Notes: generated by a model from the letters alone, not told the origin. DNA of 64,000 nt from Epithemia pelagica (GCA_946965045.2 OX337237.1:3369039-3433038); one strand, 5' to 3'; shown: positions 1 through 10,404, counted from the first letter of the stretch. Numbers and translations are program-made.

Positions 1-2308
1 AGTAGGGGGATGAAATTCCGTTGGCATCCGGTTCGCATGCTTCGTGGGCCTCTCGACGCCAATCCCAAAACCGTTTGATCAAGTCATCTCCCAGGCCACC
101 GACGGCCATACGTGGAGAGCCCCAGTCTTCAATGCGATTCGCCTGGCCTTGCATAACACAAGAGTCTTCCAGAGCAATGTGGTAGTTCCAATTGTTGACC
201 AAAAGAGTGAGGATGGGTCGGACGAGTGGTATCCCTGTGATTGTCGAAAGAATGGGTCCTCTTGGAAGATGCTGCCGAAGAAGCACCCGCGTTCGATGAG
301 GCGCAACCGGAATAATTTGAAACTCTTCTTCAAATCCACTGACCCCGCCGTGACGAACGATATTCGGAGGGTCAAAACGGATAAGCTTTTTTGGTCGTCC
401 ATCCTTTTCAATGGATCCCAAATGTCCCATCCCACAGTCATCCGTGAAAGCCTTGAGCTTCAATTTTGGTAGATTTGAGTTCTTCATGCCAATACTCTCG
501 ATTGGCGGGATACTCCCGTCATGTAGAAAGAACAAGTGCGGAGAATCGAGATTGTTTTCGACAATGTACGAGTAGTCGACCGCGTAATCCAGGACGGTGT
601 CGATCGTGACAGTCTCCATATCCCCTTTGCGGCGTGTTGGGAGCAAGGAAGGGTCCGCTTCCAACACATTGCCCCTCCAAACATAGACCAACCCATCGTG
701 TTCCACAACAGCGCGATTATTCCCACAGTTGGTTTTGGTCACTGACTTGAGAAAGTTGGAGCTACCCGTCCTCGCCGTGACATTCGCGTCTTCATCAACC
801 GTGTTGAGCGTTGGAATATTGACGCATTCTCCACCCTTTCCAAACCTCCACCCGTGGTAAAAGCACACGAGTTCGCCATTTTCGACTTTTCCCATGGACA
901 GAGGAACTGATCGATGAGGACATACATCCGCCGTCGCGACAAGCTCACCGGCCGAGTCGCGATAGATGACAATGGGCTCTCCCCATAGCCTTGTTCCAAA
1001 TGGTTTGCCATCTGATGTTTTCCGTCCCAGAACGGCATCCAGCGGCGTCTCGTAACCATCAATCTGCCAGGTGTAGGCAACAGCGTACCAGACCTTGTCA
1101 AAGCTCGGCTTCTTCAACAGCACCTGGTTATTGCTCTGAGTCGGTGTGTACGACTTGACAAGGCCGTCGACGCGGCTGCTAATGTGCTGGGCAATCTTCC
1201 CTTGTTGAGAAACTTGATCCAGCTGGCCTTGGGCAGTCTTACTGGAACGGGAGGCTGCCAGGCAAAAGTGGACGGCACCTCCCCATCGGGAACGGTGCTC
1301 CAAAAGATCCATGTTTGCCGTCTTGTCAAAGAAGATGGAAGCCTCGTTGGTGAATGGTACACTCACAAAGGGTTTGAGACTATCCGTCATGCAAACCATA
1401 CACTCAGCACCATTGTTTCCCTGTGGGGAACAAAACTCGAAAATATCGGGCATCATGTTGCGAATAGCGTCCTCATTGACGTAAAATAGAACCGCTTCGG
1501 AGACAAACAAGGTGGGAACACCCACTTGGAGTCCTCCTTTCTCTCGTAGTGTGTCAATAATGCCTACAGGAGAGTCGCCGCCACAGTCATTCAAATCAAA
1601 TGGGACAAGTTTGGGGCCTTTCCCTTCCAGATCCCAGGTAGGGTCATGCTCGTCTCGAAATTTCGCGTAGAGCTTCTCCTTGCCAGCGCAGACATCGGGC
1701 AGGTCTACTTCCATAAAGTTGATTTTGTCGTCGTGTGCGTGACGAAATCTCAAGGATCTCGTATCGTATCCTGCACCGAACAAGACGATATTACACTCGA
1801 CGGCATTTCCAGACTCATCGGTACATGCTGGACTTGTTAAAAAGTGGTCGACTGCTTTGTCAATAAAGTCTGTTCGTGCTTGAATCCATTCGGTAAACTT
1901 GACAATGGGATCGAACAAACGACTGCCACCCTCGGTGGTAACCAGACCGCGTGTGGTCGGTGGAAGAAACTTTTGCGCTACATCATCTTGGATCATACCT
2001 CTCTGGTTCAGGAGAGCTCTCACCCAAAGAACTCGAAGGTTCTTGCTGGAATCACTAATCGGATCCGGATCGAACGCATGAAGGAGGCCAAACGCAGCAC
2101 CAGTAAAAGCATCGGAAAGGATTCCAAACATGTTTTGTGAATCGGCCTCGCTGGTCTGTCCGGGTGCTTGCTGCAGTCTACTAGAGCTCGAAGGCAGGCC
2201 CGTGGCGCTAATACGAGCCGCCAAGTGTACAGGAGCCGTAAAAGCATGCGAGCTGACGGCAAAGAAAAGACCGAGACAAATCAGAACGGATCTCTTATGA
2301 GGCATCAT
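1..2308 (-). CDS. Plastid-targeted fusion: LCM-type SAM methyltransferase + PAO-like Rieske oxygenase (partial, runs off left edge)
   Basis: One frame is open from the ATG at 2308 to the window edge, giving 769 codons with the 3' end missing. Residues 1-30 are a hydrophobic signal peptide followed by SHAF/TAP, matching the diatom ASAF-type plastid import motif. Residues ~40-400 read as a leucine-carboxyl-methyltransferase/SAM-methyltransferase domain: GAGYDTR at 178-184, then MEVDLPDV and SEAVLFYV. Residues ~430-769 read as a pheophorbide a oxygenase-like Rieske protein. The [2Fe-2S] ligands are C463-x-H465 and C482-x2-H485, and the mononuclear iron site is N585-x2-D588-x2-H591-x4-H596. PAO-family enzymes oxygenate chlorophyll breakdown or related plastid substrates; the substrate here is unknown. 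No stop or obvious intron separates the two domains, so I read a true fusion. The gene diverges from Kelch gene K1. Domain calls are confident; the joint function is inference. Confidence 0.88.
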   Translation of the reverse strand, partial: MMPHKRSVLICLGLFFAVSSHAFTAPVHLAARISATGLPSSSSRLQQAPGQTSEADSQNMFGILSDAFTGAAFGLLHAFDPDPISDSSKNLRVLWVRALLNQRGMIQDDVAQKFLPPTTRGLVTTEGGSRLFDPIVKFTEWIQARTDFIDKAVDHFLTSPACTDESGNAVECNIVLFGAGYDTRSLRFRHAHDDKINFMEVDLPDVCAGKEKLYAKFRDEHDPTWDLEGKGPKLVPFDLNDCGGDSPVGIIDTLREKGGLQVGVPTLFVSEAVLFYVNEDAIRNMMPDIFEFCSPQGNNGAECMVCMTDSLKPFVSVPFTNEASIFFDKTANMDLLEHRSRWGGAVHFCLAASRSSKTAQGQLDQVSQQGKIAQHISSRVDGLVKSYTPTQSNNQVLLKKPSFDKVWYAVAYTWQIDGYETPLDAVLGRKTSDGKPFGTRLWGEPIVIYRDSAGELVATADVCPHRSVPLSMGKVENGELVCFYHGWRFGKGGECVNIPTLNTVDEDANVTARTGSSNFLKSVTKTNCGNNRAVVEHDGLVYVWRGNVLEADPSLLPTRRKGDMETVTIDTVLDYAVDYSYIVENNLDSPHLFFLHDGSIPPIESIGMKNSNLPKLKLKAFTDDCGMGHLGSIEKDGRPKKLIRFDPPNIVRHGGVSGFEEEFQIIPVAPHRTRVLLRQHLPRGPILSTITGIPLVRPILTLLVNNWNYHIALEDSCVMQGQANRIEDWGSPRMAVGGLGDDLIKRFWDWRREAHEACEPDANGISSPY

Positions 2309-2495
2309 GGCCCCTCGTTTAGCTCTGTTGGTGTCGGCAATCGAAAAAAGGTATCTTGGTGGTTGTTGTTTTGATTGGGCACGGGGCACGGTGAGTGCCG
2401 ATTCTCGAAATCTTCTTGGATGCATGTTCAAGATGTCAAGAATTCGGGTTCGGTCCATCTGCTACAGATGGTATCTTGTAGAGTAGTGTACTTTT

Positions 2496-2525
2496 TAAAG
2501 GAGGGTCCCCCGGCGCGTAGGTCAT
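2496..2525 (+). repeat. Short remnant resembling the end of the hairpin repeat found at 25.4 and 47.6 kb
   Basis: About 25 bases (AAAGGAGGGTC, then CCCGGCGCG) match the start of the element that interrupts Kelch gene K3 (TTAGAGGAGGGTC, then GCCCGGCGCG at 25411-25436). It lies in the promoter region between the fusion gene and K1. It may be an old solo end or chance; it is short. Confidence 0.35.
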
Positions 2526-2529
2526 GAAT

Positions 2530-2635
2530 ACGCGTGGAAGCTTTTGAGACACTCCGTCTCAAGTCTCAAAAGCATTTATGACTGCCATAGTATGGCATAT
2601 TCCACACAGTCTCCACGCAAAGGGCTTCCACGCGT
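2530..2635 (+). promoter_or_regulatory. Upstream region of K1 with nested inverted repeats and the GCTTCCACGCGT motif
   Basis: GCTTCCACGCGT at 2624-2635, 87 bases before the K1 ATG, is the motif seen upstream of K4, K5, K6 and K9. Its exact reverse complement lies at 2530-2541, so the two form 12-bp arms. A second 10-bp inverted pair sits inside (2541-2550 and 2563-2572), and a TGCCATA/TATGGCA palindrome lies at 2583-2597. The region is shared by two divergent genes. Promoter function is inferred from recurrence only. Confidence 0.45.
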
Positions 2636-2721
2636 TTTGCTCTGTTACAAACATATCCTCTCCGAGAGGATATGTCCTCTCGTGCTGCTATTTCTTGTCG
2701 ACGTTATAAAGCGCCGGGACC

Positions 2722-3804
2722 ATGACAACGACTCTGCAAAAGCAAGCATGGCAGTCGGGCCTTGTCCTTGTAGATGACACAGAAGAATGGAATGAAAGAG
2801 ACTGGCCTCCTCTCGAGGGAGGATGGCGTATGGGTCATGCTTCGGTCGTACTGAATCATACCGATAACAACCAGGAACAAACCGTCGTCGTGTTGGGCGG
2901 ATATCAAGCAGGCCAGGGCAGTGTCGATTCCATTCTTGTATTGAACTTGGCAGAATCAAACAAGCAGTGGCGAGAAGGGCCACCCATGAACAAGAAACGT
3001 TGTGGGCATGCCGCTGTTGTGTGCAAAGGAGGTGTTTATGTTGTTGGAGGAGAATACAATAATAGCTATTCAAGTTTGAATTGCATCGAAAGAATTGATT
3101 ACAATGATTTGCTGCAACCAATTTTGACTTCAAGCAGCACACATGAGAGTCATTGGACAACATTGACATGTCGATTATCAACGGGCGGGTGTGGATGTTG
3201 TGCTATTGCGGTTCACAACCGTTACATCGTTGTAATGGGTGGCTACAACGATCGTTGTTCGTCCTCAGTCGATATTGTTGATACCAGGAATGAAACTGTC
3301 ACTGCTGGACCATCCATGACTGTTCCTCGACAATTATGTGCCAGTGCGGCAATTGGTCACCGCATTTTTCTCGTTGGAGGCCAAAACGAGAGTGGCAATC
3401 TTGACTCGGTGGAGTACATTGACTTTGCAATGATTTGTGATAATGAAAAGACAAGAAAGGAAACTGGCTCGACGTTCATTTCTTTCTCACCCACTTGGAC
3501 CACTCATTCGGAGTTGGGGCTTTCCAATGCAAGCAGCTTTTGTGCAATTGTCGCCGTGGGATCGTGTCTGGTTGTTGCCGGAGAAAAGCTTCAAACCCTC
3601 GAAGTCTTGGACACGCACCGCAACCGCGTTTGGAATCTGCCACCATTCGGACATGACCGCGATGGCAGCATTATGGTGACTGCTGCCAATCAAGTTGCCG
3701 TTATAAGTGGCTTTGGCAATCCTTCCTGTGCAACATTAGGAATAATCGACAAGAATACATGGTGTTTTCGTCGACTCTGTGAGCAAGAGCCCAGCGGATG
3801 GTAG
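2722..3804 (+). CDS. Kelch-repeat beta-propeller protein K1
   Basis: 360 residues, starting at an ATG in the context GGGACCATGAC. The family N-terminus (QKQAWQSGLVL, then WPPLEGGWR) precedes six blade segments marked by Gly-Gly doublets: VVVLGG, VYVVGG, IVVMGG, IFLVGG, then degenerate VVAGE and VISGFG in blades five and six. Kelch propellers are protein-interaction scaffolds; no F-box, BTB, signal peptide or membrane segment is visible, so the partner is unknown. The closest relative in the window is K7 (QKQAWQSG start, NHTDNN loop), and the two share about 1.1 kb of downstream DNA. Translation ends TGG-TAG, where K5 and K9 continue for ~40 more residues that are still recognisable after the K1 stop. 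The two weakened GG doublets make K1 one of the more diverged intact copies. Confidence 0.85.
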   Translation: MTTTLQKQAWQSGLVLVDDTEEWNERDWPPLEGGWRMGHASVVLNHTDNNQEQTVVVLGGYQAGQGSVDSILVLNLAESNKQWREGPPMNKKRCGHAAVVCKGGVYVVGGEYNNSYSSLNCIERIDYNDLLQPILTSSSTHESHWTTLTCRLSTGGCGCCAIAVHNRYIVVMGGYNDRCSSSVDIVDTRNETVTAGPSMTVPRQLCASAAIGHRIFLVGGQNESGNLDSVEYIDFAMICDNEKTRKETGSTFISFSPTWTTHSELGLSNASSFCAIVAVGSCLVVAGEKLQTLEVLDTHRNRVWNLPPFGHDRDGSIMVTAANQVAVISGFGNPSCATLGIIDKNTWCFRRLCEQEPSGW

Positions 3805-3940
3805 TGGAAGGAATGAGTATCCGAGATGCTGATATCTCACCCCTCTCCATCTCGACATCAGCTTAAAAACGAGCAAGGCCCAATACGCGTGTCATGGTGA
3901 CAAAGGGAAGGATCAAGCCTAGCCGTTTATTTCTCGAGTG

Positions 3941-5050
3941 ATGGACTTGTTTTCTACATTCGATTGCAATCCTAGAAACTTGTATTAAGTGTTTACACAA
4001 AAGTAGAAACAATATGTCGCAAGATAGAAGGTGCTTGTTTTTTTGTCAAAGGCGGGGAAGGAACGCCCGATTTGTGTACCTCTACAAGTGCTGGTACTAC
4101 GCTTCGGCCATTACCTGTACCTCCTGTCAGTTGTGGGACAGTGCCACCACCGTGACTGTGCAGTAGTGACCAGAATCGGGTACTTTGCGGTGGCATCATG
4201 GCTCTCTACATAGCACAGAGTCGTTCTCCATGGATTGGTAGCTGTGGCAGGGAGGCCACCAACCGGTGAGAGGAGCAGGAACAGAAGCACGCCAAGGCGA
4301 AACCTTGTTGGACCTGATGTTGTCCGCTTCGAATGGTTCTTCTTCGAAAGATGGCAAGGGGTCGAGTTTGGATGAAAGTAAGGAGGGAGGACCGTATCAT
4401 ATCCAATTCCGACATGATGGCCAAGAACAGGTTGTCCCTTTCGGAGGAGTCTCCGTGCTCCAGTCGCGATGCCTTCTTCTAGCTGCTGTTGCATGTGAAT
4501 CGCAATACGTTGCTGCACTTGTCATGTGATGTCAAGCCGGAATGGCCCAATGAAGATGACGAGTCCAAGAAGATCCCCACCAAATCGGATCGAAGATCGT
4601 GCCAGTTGTCGCAATGGACCAGAACGAAAACAAGGAATCGAGTCTCGACGTTGCGACGAGACAGACAGGACACCTCCCCCCACCACTACTTTCTGTCGCA
4701 GCATTGCTCGTTCAATTGCTCATGCCTGGAAACATGCCGCTCCCCATCGCGATGTCTTGCCCCTCAATGCCAGTTCCCCGGAAACCTTGTTGCACGATTA
4801 CGACAACACTGTCGAACAGCAGTGTTGGACCTTGACCACTACATCCTTTGTGCATCGTACCGAACTCAGCAGCAGCAGCACCAACAACACAACCACGACA
4901 ACGAACGCCGCCGATCATGTCTTGGCCATTATGGAAGCCTTGTCACCCACACCGTATGAATGGATGTTCGAACACGAGTCGCCCGAAGCGGTTGTGTGGT
5001 CGAATGGTTTTGCTCGTCGGTGTCGAAATGGCGAAATTCGTGTGTCTGCT
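3941..5050 (+). repeat. Segmental duplicate: tail and spacer module downstream of K1 (partner 41034-42134)
   Basis: The tail at ~3947-4060 (around GATTGCAATCCTA and AGTGTTTAC) also follows K3, K5 and K7. From ~4110 to 5050 the sequence closely matches 41195-42134 downstream of K7, and the similarity ends abruptly at about 5050 and 42134. Open frames here (for example 4529-5371) do not survive comparison: an indel near 4570 shifts the frame between the copies, and parts recur at 26600-27110 and 45770-46040 in other contexts. It is probably a degenerate gene fragment carried along with the Kelch duplications. Confidence 0.7.
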
Positions 5051-6138
5051 TCTTGTTTGTCGTGGAATCGCCCGACCGTCTGGCTCGCTTATCACGCTGA
5101 TTGGGTGGAGTGTGGGTCGCTTCGACATTTGGTGCAATCACCACAACGCTGTCCCTGGTGTGCACCAGACACCAACACGCTCTGTATCAACCACTCATGT
5201 GTGTGGCTTCTGTGGTCATCCCAGCGAATCAAATATACCTGGACAGGAACTGAAGGAAACTCTCATGCCGTTGTGTACAACCAGCATGTGTCCGCACAGG
5301 AAGGGGGCGTCGGGATTTGCCGGGGATCCGACCAAGTCGACCGCAATCACACGACAATTCCCAAATCTTGATTTCCGTCCTCATCCACTCGCACTGGAAT
5401 AGTTGCTTGTGTCAAGCAAGCAGGGAAACAGATGGATCCAAGCGACGACTCATCTGGTCCACTTTTCCTGTTGATGGAAATCTTGTTGGTTGATCAGCGC
5501 ATGTTGTGGATTTTGTTGCTGTCGATTTGGGAATGGAAACAAAAGCAGCAGAGTGTCAGGAATGGTTGATGCCTTTCCACTTTTCTCATCCTCCTCTTAG
5601 AAGAACGGCCATTGTTTCCGTTGAAAATTGTAGTGGGTCGCTGGATTCTCGTCTATCGTAGTCTGCAGGGAGGAGCGACGGCTCCAGACCATGGCCATTA
5701 TTTGTGTTTGTGGTGTCATTGGTCGGAATGACTCCCCATCGAAAGCTATCGTATCTTTGCCGCGATTTGCATTCTGATTTCTTGCAGAGATTTGAACCGG
5801 ATCGCGCGGGATTTTAGAGAAGCTCTGCTAGCCGTGCTACCTTGTAGCTATGAGGTGTGATTTTCGGAGGGCATGAGTAACGCTATAATCTATGGCACAT
5901 TTAGTATGACAAAACCTGTGGTTGTTGTCCATCTAAAAGTTTGTACCATCCATGAGAGCTGGCTACATGACACTCTTTGTACCCACCTTGGAATGTGGTT
6001 GTTTGTATTCGGACTTGGTTTGTAACAAGCAAAAGCTATGCTGTTCCATCCATCAGGACGCGACATACACCTCTTGTTTTGGAACCTGACTCCTCGTTGT
6101 CATAGCGACGGTCATGATATTGCATGCGTACCAAATGG
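5051..6138. other. Spacer without a supported gene
   Basis: Unique relative to the rest of the window. Reading frames are short or overlap one another. At 5775-5830 there is a minus-strand GGTTCAAATC resembling a tRNA B-box, but the sequence does not fold into a cloverleaf. No transposon ends were seen. Confidence 0.5.
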
Positions 6139-9100
6139 TCAGTCATTCTTGGAAGGTTTGCGTCGTTTCCTTTGCCTAGGCAAAGGATCAGGCAAAGGAT
6201 CCTGGTGCGAGGTATAATCTTCGTTGCACCGGCGCTCTCGTGTAGTTGAGAGAGCGTGTTCCTGATGGATTTTGAAACAAGAGATCACCTCTTTTGCGAC
6301 CTCTGCCATGTTACCAACCAACTGTTTGTATCTGGAATCTGTTGCGTTCAAGTCCGCATAGCAACAACAACCAGGCAACCGCTTAGGTCCAGTTCAAGAA
6401 GTCACACATGAATTTTTCCTACCGGTGTTGTCGGGAAACACTTACCATAGACATTTCCGCCACCAATGGTACACCTATGTATGGACGGTAGTTTAGTTGG
6501 AAACAAACCAATGAAATCATTGATCCATTCGCTCGCATCCCGAGTACAAATTGCCGGTGTTGACGCACTCGCTGTAGAGCGACAGGGCGGAAGAACCCAT
6601 TGGCATCCTGGGAAGGCGTCCACTACCACTGGACTGAGAATCGAATGTGGGCAAGCCATTTCATTCCGAGATAATGCACAGAGAAGTTCAGCAATCGGCC
6701 ATTTCTTTTGGACATAATGTGTAGTTGTCACACACACAACCACTCCTGCTGTTAATACATGCGTCAACATGGTCACTTCCGGATCTGGCTGTTGTCCGGG
6801 CTTCATGGTCTTCTCTGCCACAAAGATATTGAGTGTGTTGCCGCCACCAGCTGCGATTTGCAACTGATCCTCCAAACTGGTGACGTAGTCAAACTCACGT
6901 TCTTTCCGAACTTCCCCAGCAAAAGAAATGAAAATGTCGTGTTCCGGTTTCTGGTTTTCAGAAGGAAGCTTGCCAAGCATCATCTTTGCCACCTCAATTC
7001 CAAATCTCAAAATTTCTTGAAGCTTCTCTTTCTGGTGTTCAGACATCTGTTTCAGTGCCTCTGTTCCACACATCTTAAGTCGTATCTTATTGATTTTTGC
7101 AAGTACCGCCGATACTTCCAAAAGTCGTTCGCCGTGTTCGACAAAGCTCCATGACCGCATCGAATCTAACTTGGTAATCAGAGTATGCCCAATTAGAAAG
7201 GTAAGATCAAGAGATGTATCCAAACATTCCACGTCTTCACTTATTCGCGCAATAATCAGCCCAAGGAAGTTGACATTCTCGCCCATTAGCGAATTACTTT
7301 TGGTTTTGGTAATGAGACTGCATTCTTGAGTTATTTCGTTGCTCGTGGCCTGATAACGACCGGCTGTTAACAACGGAACGTTGGGTCGATGAATAGAGGA
7401 AGAAAGAGCATTTTCTTGATTTGTTCCGACATGAATGGTGTGCCATGGACGACCATCAATGGAAAGAAACAACCTCCGAAATGCTTCATCAGATAAGGGC
7501 ATGTGGGAGATAGAGAACCAAGACCATGTGGTGTTTCCTTCCAAAAAGTTACGCAGTAACCGTGCTCCCAGCTGGCCAATCTCGGTATGGGATAAATTCA
7601 TACATCGCCAATCACGATTGCTCTTCATACCTTCAACCAGCGCCTTGAATCCAGTGTCATTTAGATGTGTGTGCGCTAGATCAAAGATTTGCCATTGAGG
7701 ACTGTTTTGTAACAGGTCCGCAACGGCATTGGCTCCCTCCTCCCCAATGTCCAGATGACTCAACGACAAACGAACCCAATCGACATGGTCTTGTCGTCTA
7801 GATGCAAGAACGGCTGATGGCATGGAAGCACTGGTGCTGTTAATGTTCTTAGCTGATGCACCGTCACCTTGGATTGACTGGATCATTCGAAGGGCTGCGG
7901 GAAAGGTCAACCGTGGCGTGTGGTGCAGTGAAATGGTCCGAGGAATGGTAAACCGTCGACCGACACGGAGTGCCCGATTTGAAGCCAGCATGCACAAATC
8001 CATCGATTGCCAGCATTGTCCCAAATACTCTGCCATTTCCAGGGCATCGGTTGCTTTGACGTGATTGGTAAGGAATAAATTCGTAATGGTTTCTGCCGTC
8101 AGTCCAATTTCGCCTGGATGATTCTCTAGCAAAAAGGGCAGGTGCTGAATGAGGTCGGGTTTGTCGCCACGCTTGGACGGAAACCAAAGCACCAACGAGT
8201 TCCAATTCTTCACCAACTGTTGGAGAATGGCAGGACCAACCTTGAGCCACGGCCCAATTTCGTGATATTCTACATGTAAAACAAACCGTTCCCAGCTTGG
8301 TGACGTTTTTAACAGATTGGCCAACATTTCCACCCCTTGGTCGGGAGTGTCATCAGGGAGACTCAAAACAAAATATTTCCAAGAGGTTTGTCGACGGAGA
8401 CCCTTGGCTAGTATGTCGGCATGTGTTGCCTTTTCTAAATCCATATCAAACACTCGCCAGACTGAGTTGCCATGCAGTGATTTGGCAATGGATACCAGTT
8501 CTCCATCAAAATCATATGGACATGTATAGCGAAACGTTTCCCAGCATTGATTGCAACGCAAGGCACATGACAATGCTTCCAATTCATAGTCGCGGATCCT
8601 CTGAACCCGTGTACCATATCGTACCTCAAGTTGGAAAGATTTCCATGTTTTGTTGACACTCAAGGCTTCACCCAAGGCTTTGACTCCATTCACAGAAGAA
8701 AACTGTATGTCCCAGAGCTCGAAGTTGGTCCATTGGGTATTTTGTTGCAGTGCTTTTGCCAGTGCGTCAACTCCTTCATCTTCAAGGTTCGTTTCATAAA
8801 GCACTAAGTTCTTCCAAGCATGATTGTTGCTCAAAACGCCAACCAGTGCTTTCAATCCACGCGATCCAAAATCGCATTTATAACTCACCAAGGTGTCCCA
8901 GGACGGATTCGTATAGAGGGCATTTGCCAACCGAACCGCCGTTTGGTCGTCCAGGCCTTTGACGCCAGACAAGCCTAGCCATGGAATTGGTGCGGTGGTT
9001 TGGATGAATGCCCGGGCGAGCGCTTCAATGCCCACGTCACCGATATCCGTATCTTCGAGGAACAGAAAGGACCAATCCACATTAGCACGTCCTCTGCCCC

Positions 9101-9353
9101 TGACATCTCTATCCAAATCGAGAATGGCTTGTGCAGTGCGGTCAATGGCTTTGGTGTTGGTCAATCTTGGCAAAAACGGTTCTTTCCCAAAGTGCTCCAC
9201 CATTCGTTGTTTCATCTTGGGGCTGATCCGGGTACGTCGCAATCGATATGGATCGCATTCGTTCATTTCAGGGTTGTTTACGTCCATTGTCGTTTCTGGA
9301 AGAGGCATGGTGCGGTCCATTGGCTCGTTGAGGTCGAAAGTCGTTGTTGTCAT
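6139..9353 (-). CDS. LRR-TIR protein, two exons (join 6139..6338, 6446..9353)
   Basis: Exon 1 starts at the ATG at 9353. I infer a 107-bp intron at 6339-6445 (GTAAGT donor after NVY, acceptor AACAG). Splicing it adds 66 residues ending in a basic RQRKRRKPSK stretch, giving 1035 residues; unspliced, the frame stops at 6402. Residues ~90-390 and ~520-640 are ribonuclease-inhibitor-type leucine-rich repeats (D-x-GV-x-ALA-x-AL spacing with W before each strand). Residues ~720-800 are helical. Residues ~803-950 form a TIR domain: HDIFISFAGE, then VVVCVTTTHYV and KKWPIAELLCAL. The W-x3-E puts E889 at the catalytic glutamate position of NAD-cleaving TIRs such as SARM1. There is no NB-ARC domain, and the order LRR-then-TIR is reversed from plant TNL receptors. 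A role in immunity or cell death is inference. Confidence 0.85.
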
Positions 9354-10079
9354 CGTTTTAATAGATATATGATTCCTATATCATGCACAGAGAGGCCAAA
9401 AAGATCTTGTGTTCGTGGTTCGTGATGCCATTCCAGCACCTCGGCGGGGAACATGTGAATGCGTACAGTCTTCTCTATTCTGGTGAGTATGCGAAGCGCG
9501 AGGAATCCTTCATGGGTCGCAGCAAAAGTCGCAACCTCCTCGCAACCTCCTGTTGTGAGGGGGTTCGGATTCTCAGACAGACAATGTCAGTTCTGTGTCG
9601 TCATCTACAGCATCGGCATAGAGTGATCCTTACATGTGACACAACACGAGACAGAAAAGGAGATAGAGAGAAGACGAAAGACGAACCATCGTTACTGTTC
9701 GACGGCCAGACGAAGTATGTGTGGTCGATGGTCGACGACAATGGACGAGATGGACCGACTGTCGGTGTGTTCCACGGCTGGAAGCTTTTCAACGAATTGC
9801 GTACCTATACAGCAATTGGTCCGGTGTCCTTACCGACATGCTCGTTCGTCTTTACTTTTGTCGGTGCTTTTCGTAGAAGACGCCGAACGAGGTTCACCGT
9901 TTGCCTGCACCGTACCAAGCCATGTCAGCCTTGGCCCTTTTTATTGCTGGTGTTTTTCGCGAGAGGCACCACGAAACGCTCTACTAATACTTGGGCGACG
10001 CATCCCAACGGACCTGAGCCAGTAAAACGACAACAACTGGCCTCCTGTCGAACGACGATCGACGTTTGTACGGTCCAGT
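9354..10079. other. Spacer upstream of the LRR-TIR gene
   Basis: Probably contains the LRR-TIR promoter. A plus-strand frame at 9383-10081 is open for 232 codons but has no recognisable domain and no conserved counterpart at the 49.2-49.6 kb position, so I do not call a gene. A near-duplicate of CGCAACCTCCT occurs at 9529-9551. Confidence 0.4.
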
Positions 10080-10345
10080 AGCTCAAGCAAGTTCAGTGTC
10101 GTTGCTTCTCGGTCGACTCGGCGTTCGTTTGGAACCAACAACCAGACAGACTGTGGAGCATTCATTGCATGGTTGGATATTCCATGGCACTGTGATTCTG
10201 ATGCGTGGAAATGCCAACCAGATCACGAAAATACTCTACTCAACCACCCATTTCAAGTGACACCAGCAACAACCACAAAACATCACCTTCATCACTGTTA
10301 TGGGCATTCTCCGTTTACGCTTCAAGGGCTGCAGCAACTTGATTG
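10080..10345 (+). repeat. Spacer module with a trace of a C48-type cysteine protease motif (partner ~49640-49878)
   Basis: The sequence around GTCGTTGCTTCTCGGTCGAC through CTGCAGCAA recurs at 49640-49878 with a deletion. In one frame both copies encode N-[NK]-Q-T-D-C-G-A-F-I, which resembles the active-site Cys motif of Ulp1/C48 peptidases (N-x2-DCG-x-F). The upstream catalytic His/Asp region cannot be found in the same frame. At best this is a gene relic. Confidence 0.4.
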
Positions 10346-10404
10346 TTCTGTTTCAGCTTTCTTACTGTCCAAGTACTCTTCTTACCACCTGAAACGTTCC
10401 ACTG

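Noticed and set aside
79-1362. Four separate short minus-strand ORFs (79-441, 484-726, 739-1101, 1114-1362)
   Set aside because: They are other frames of the single long fusion gene, which has no stop before the window edge. The Rieske and iron ligands appear only in the long frame.
44-2140. Plus-strand ORFs opposite the fusion gene
   Set aside because: No recognisable domains; antisense shadows.
2645-3181. Antisense ORFs inside Kelch genes (also at 24784, 27808, 36546, 36679, 44198)
   Set aside because: They recur only because the sense gene is duplicated; composition is that of a shadow frame.
4529-5371. 281-codon plus-strand ORF downstream of K1
   Set aside because: Its duplicate after K7 uses a different start and diverges at ~42134; an indel shifts the frame between the copies, so I keep it only as a repeat module.
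5775-5830. Possible minus-strand tRNA or tRNA-derived SINE
   Set aside because: A B-box-like GGTTCAAATC is present, but the T-arm and acceptor arms do not pair, so no cloverleaf forms.
9383-10081. 232-codon plus-strand ORF
   Set aside because: No domain; the part shared with 49 kb is not conserved in this frame.
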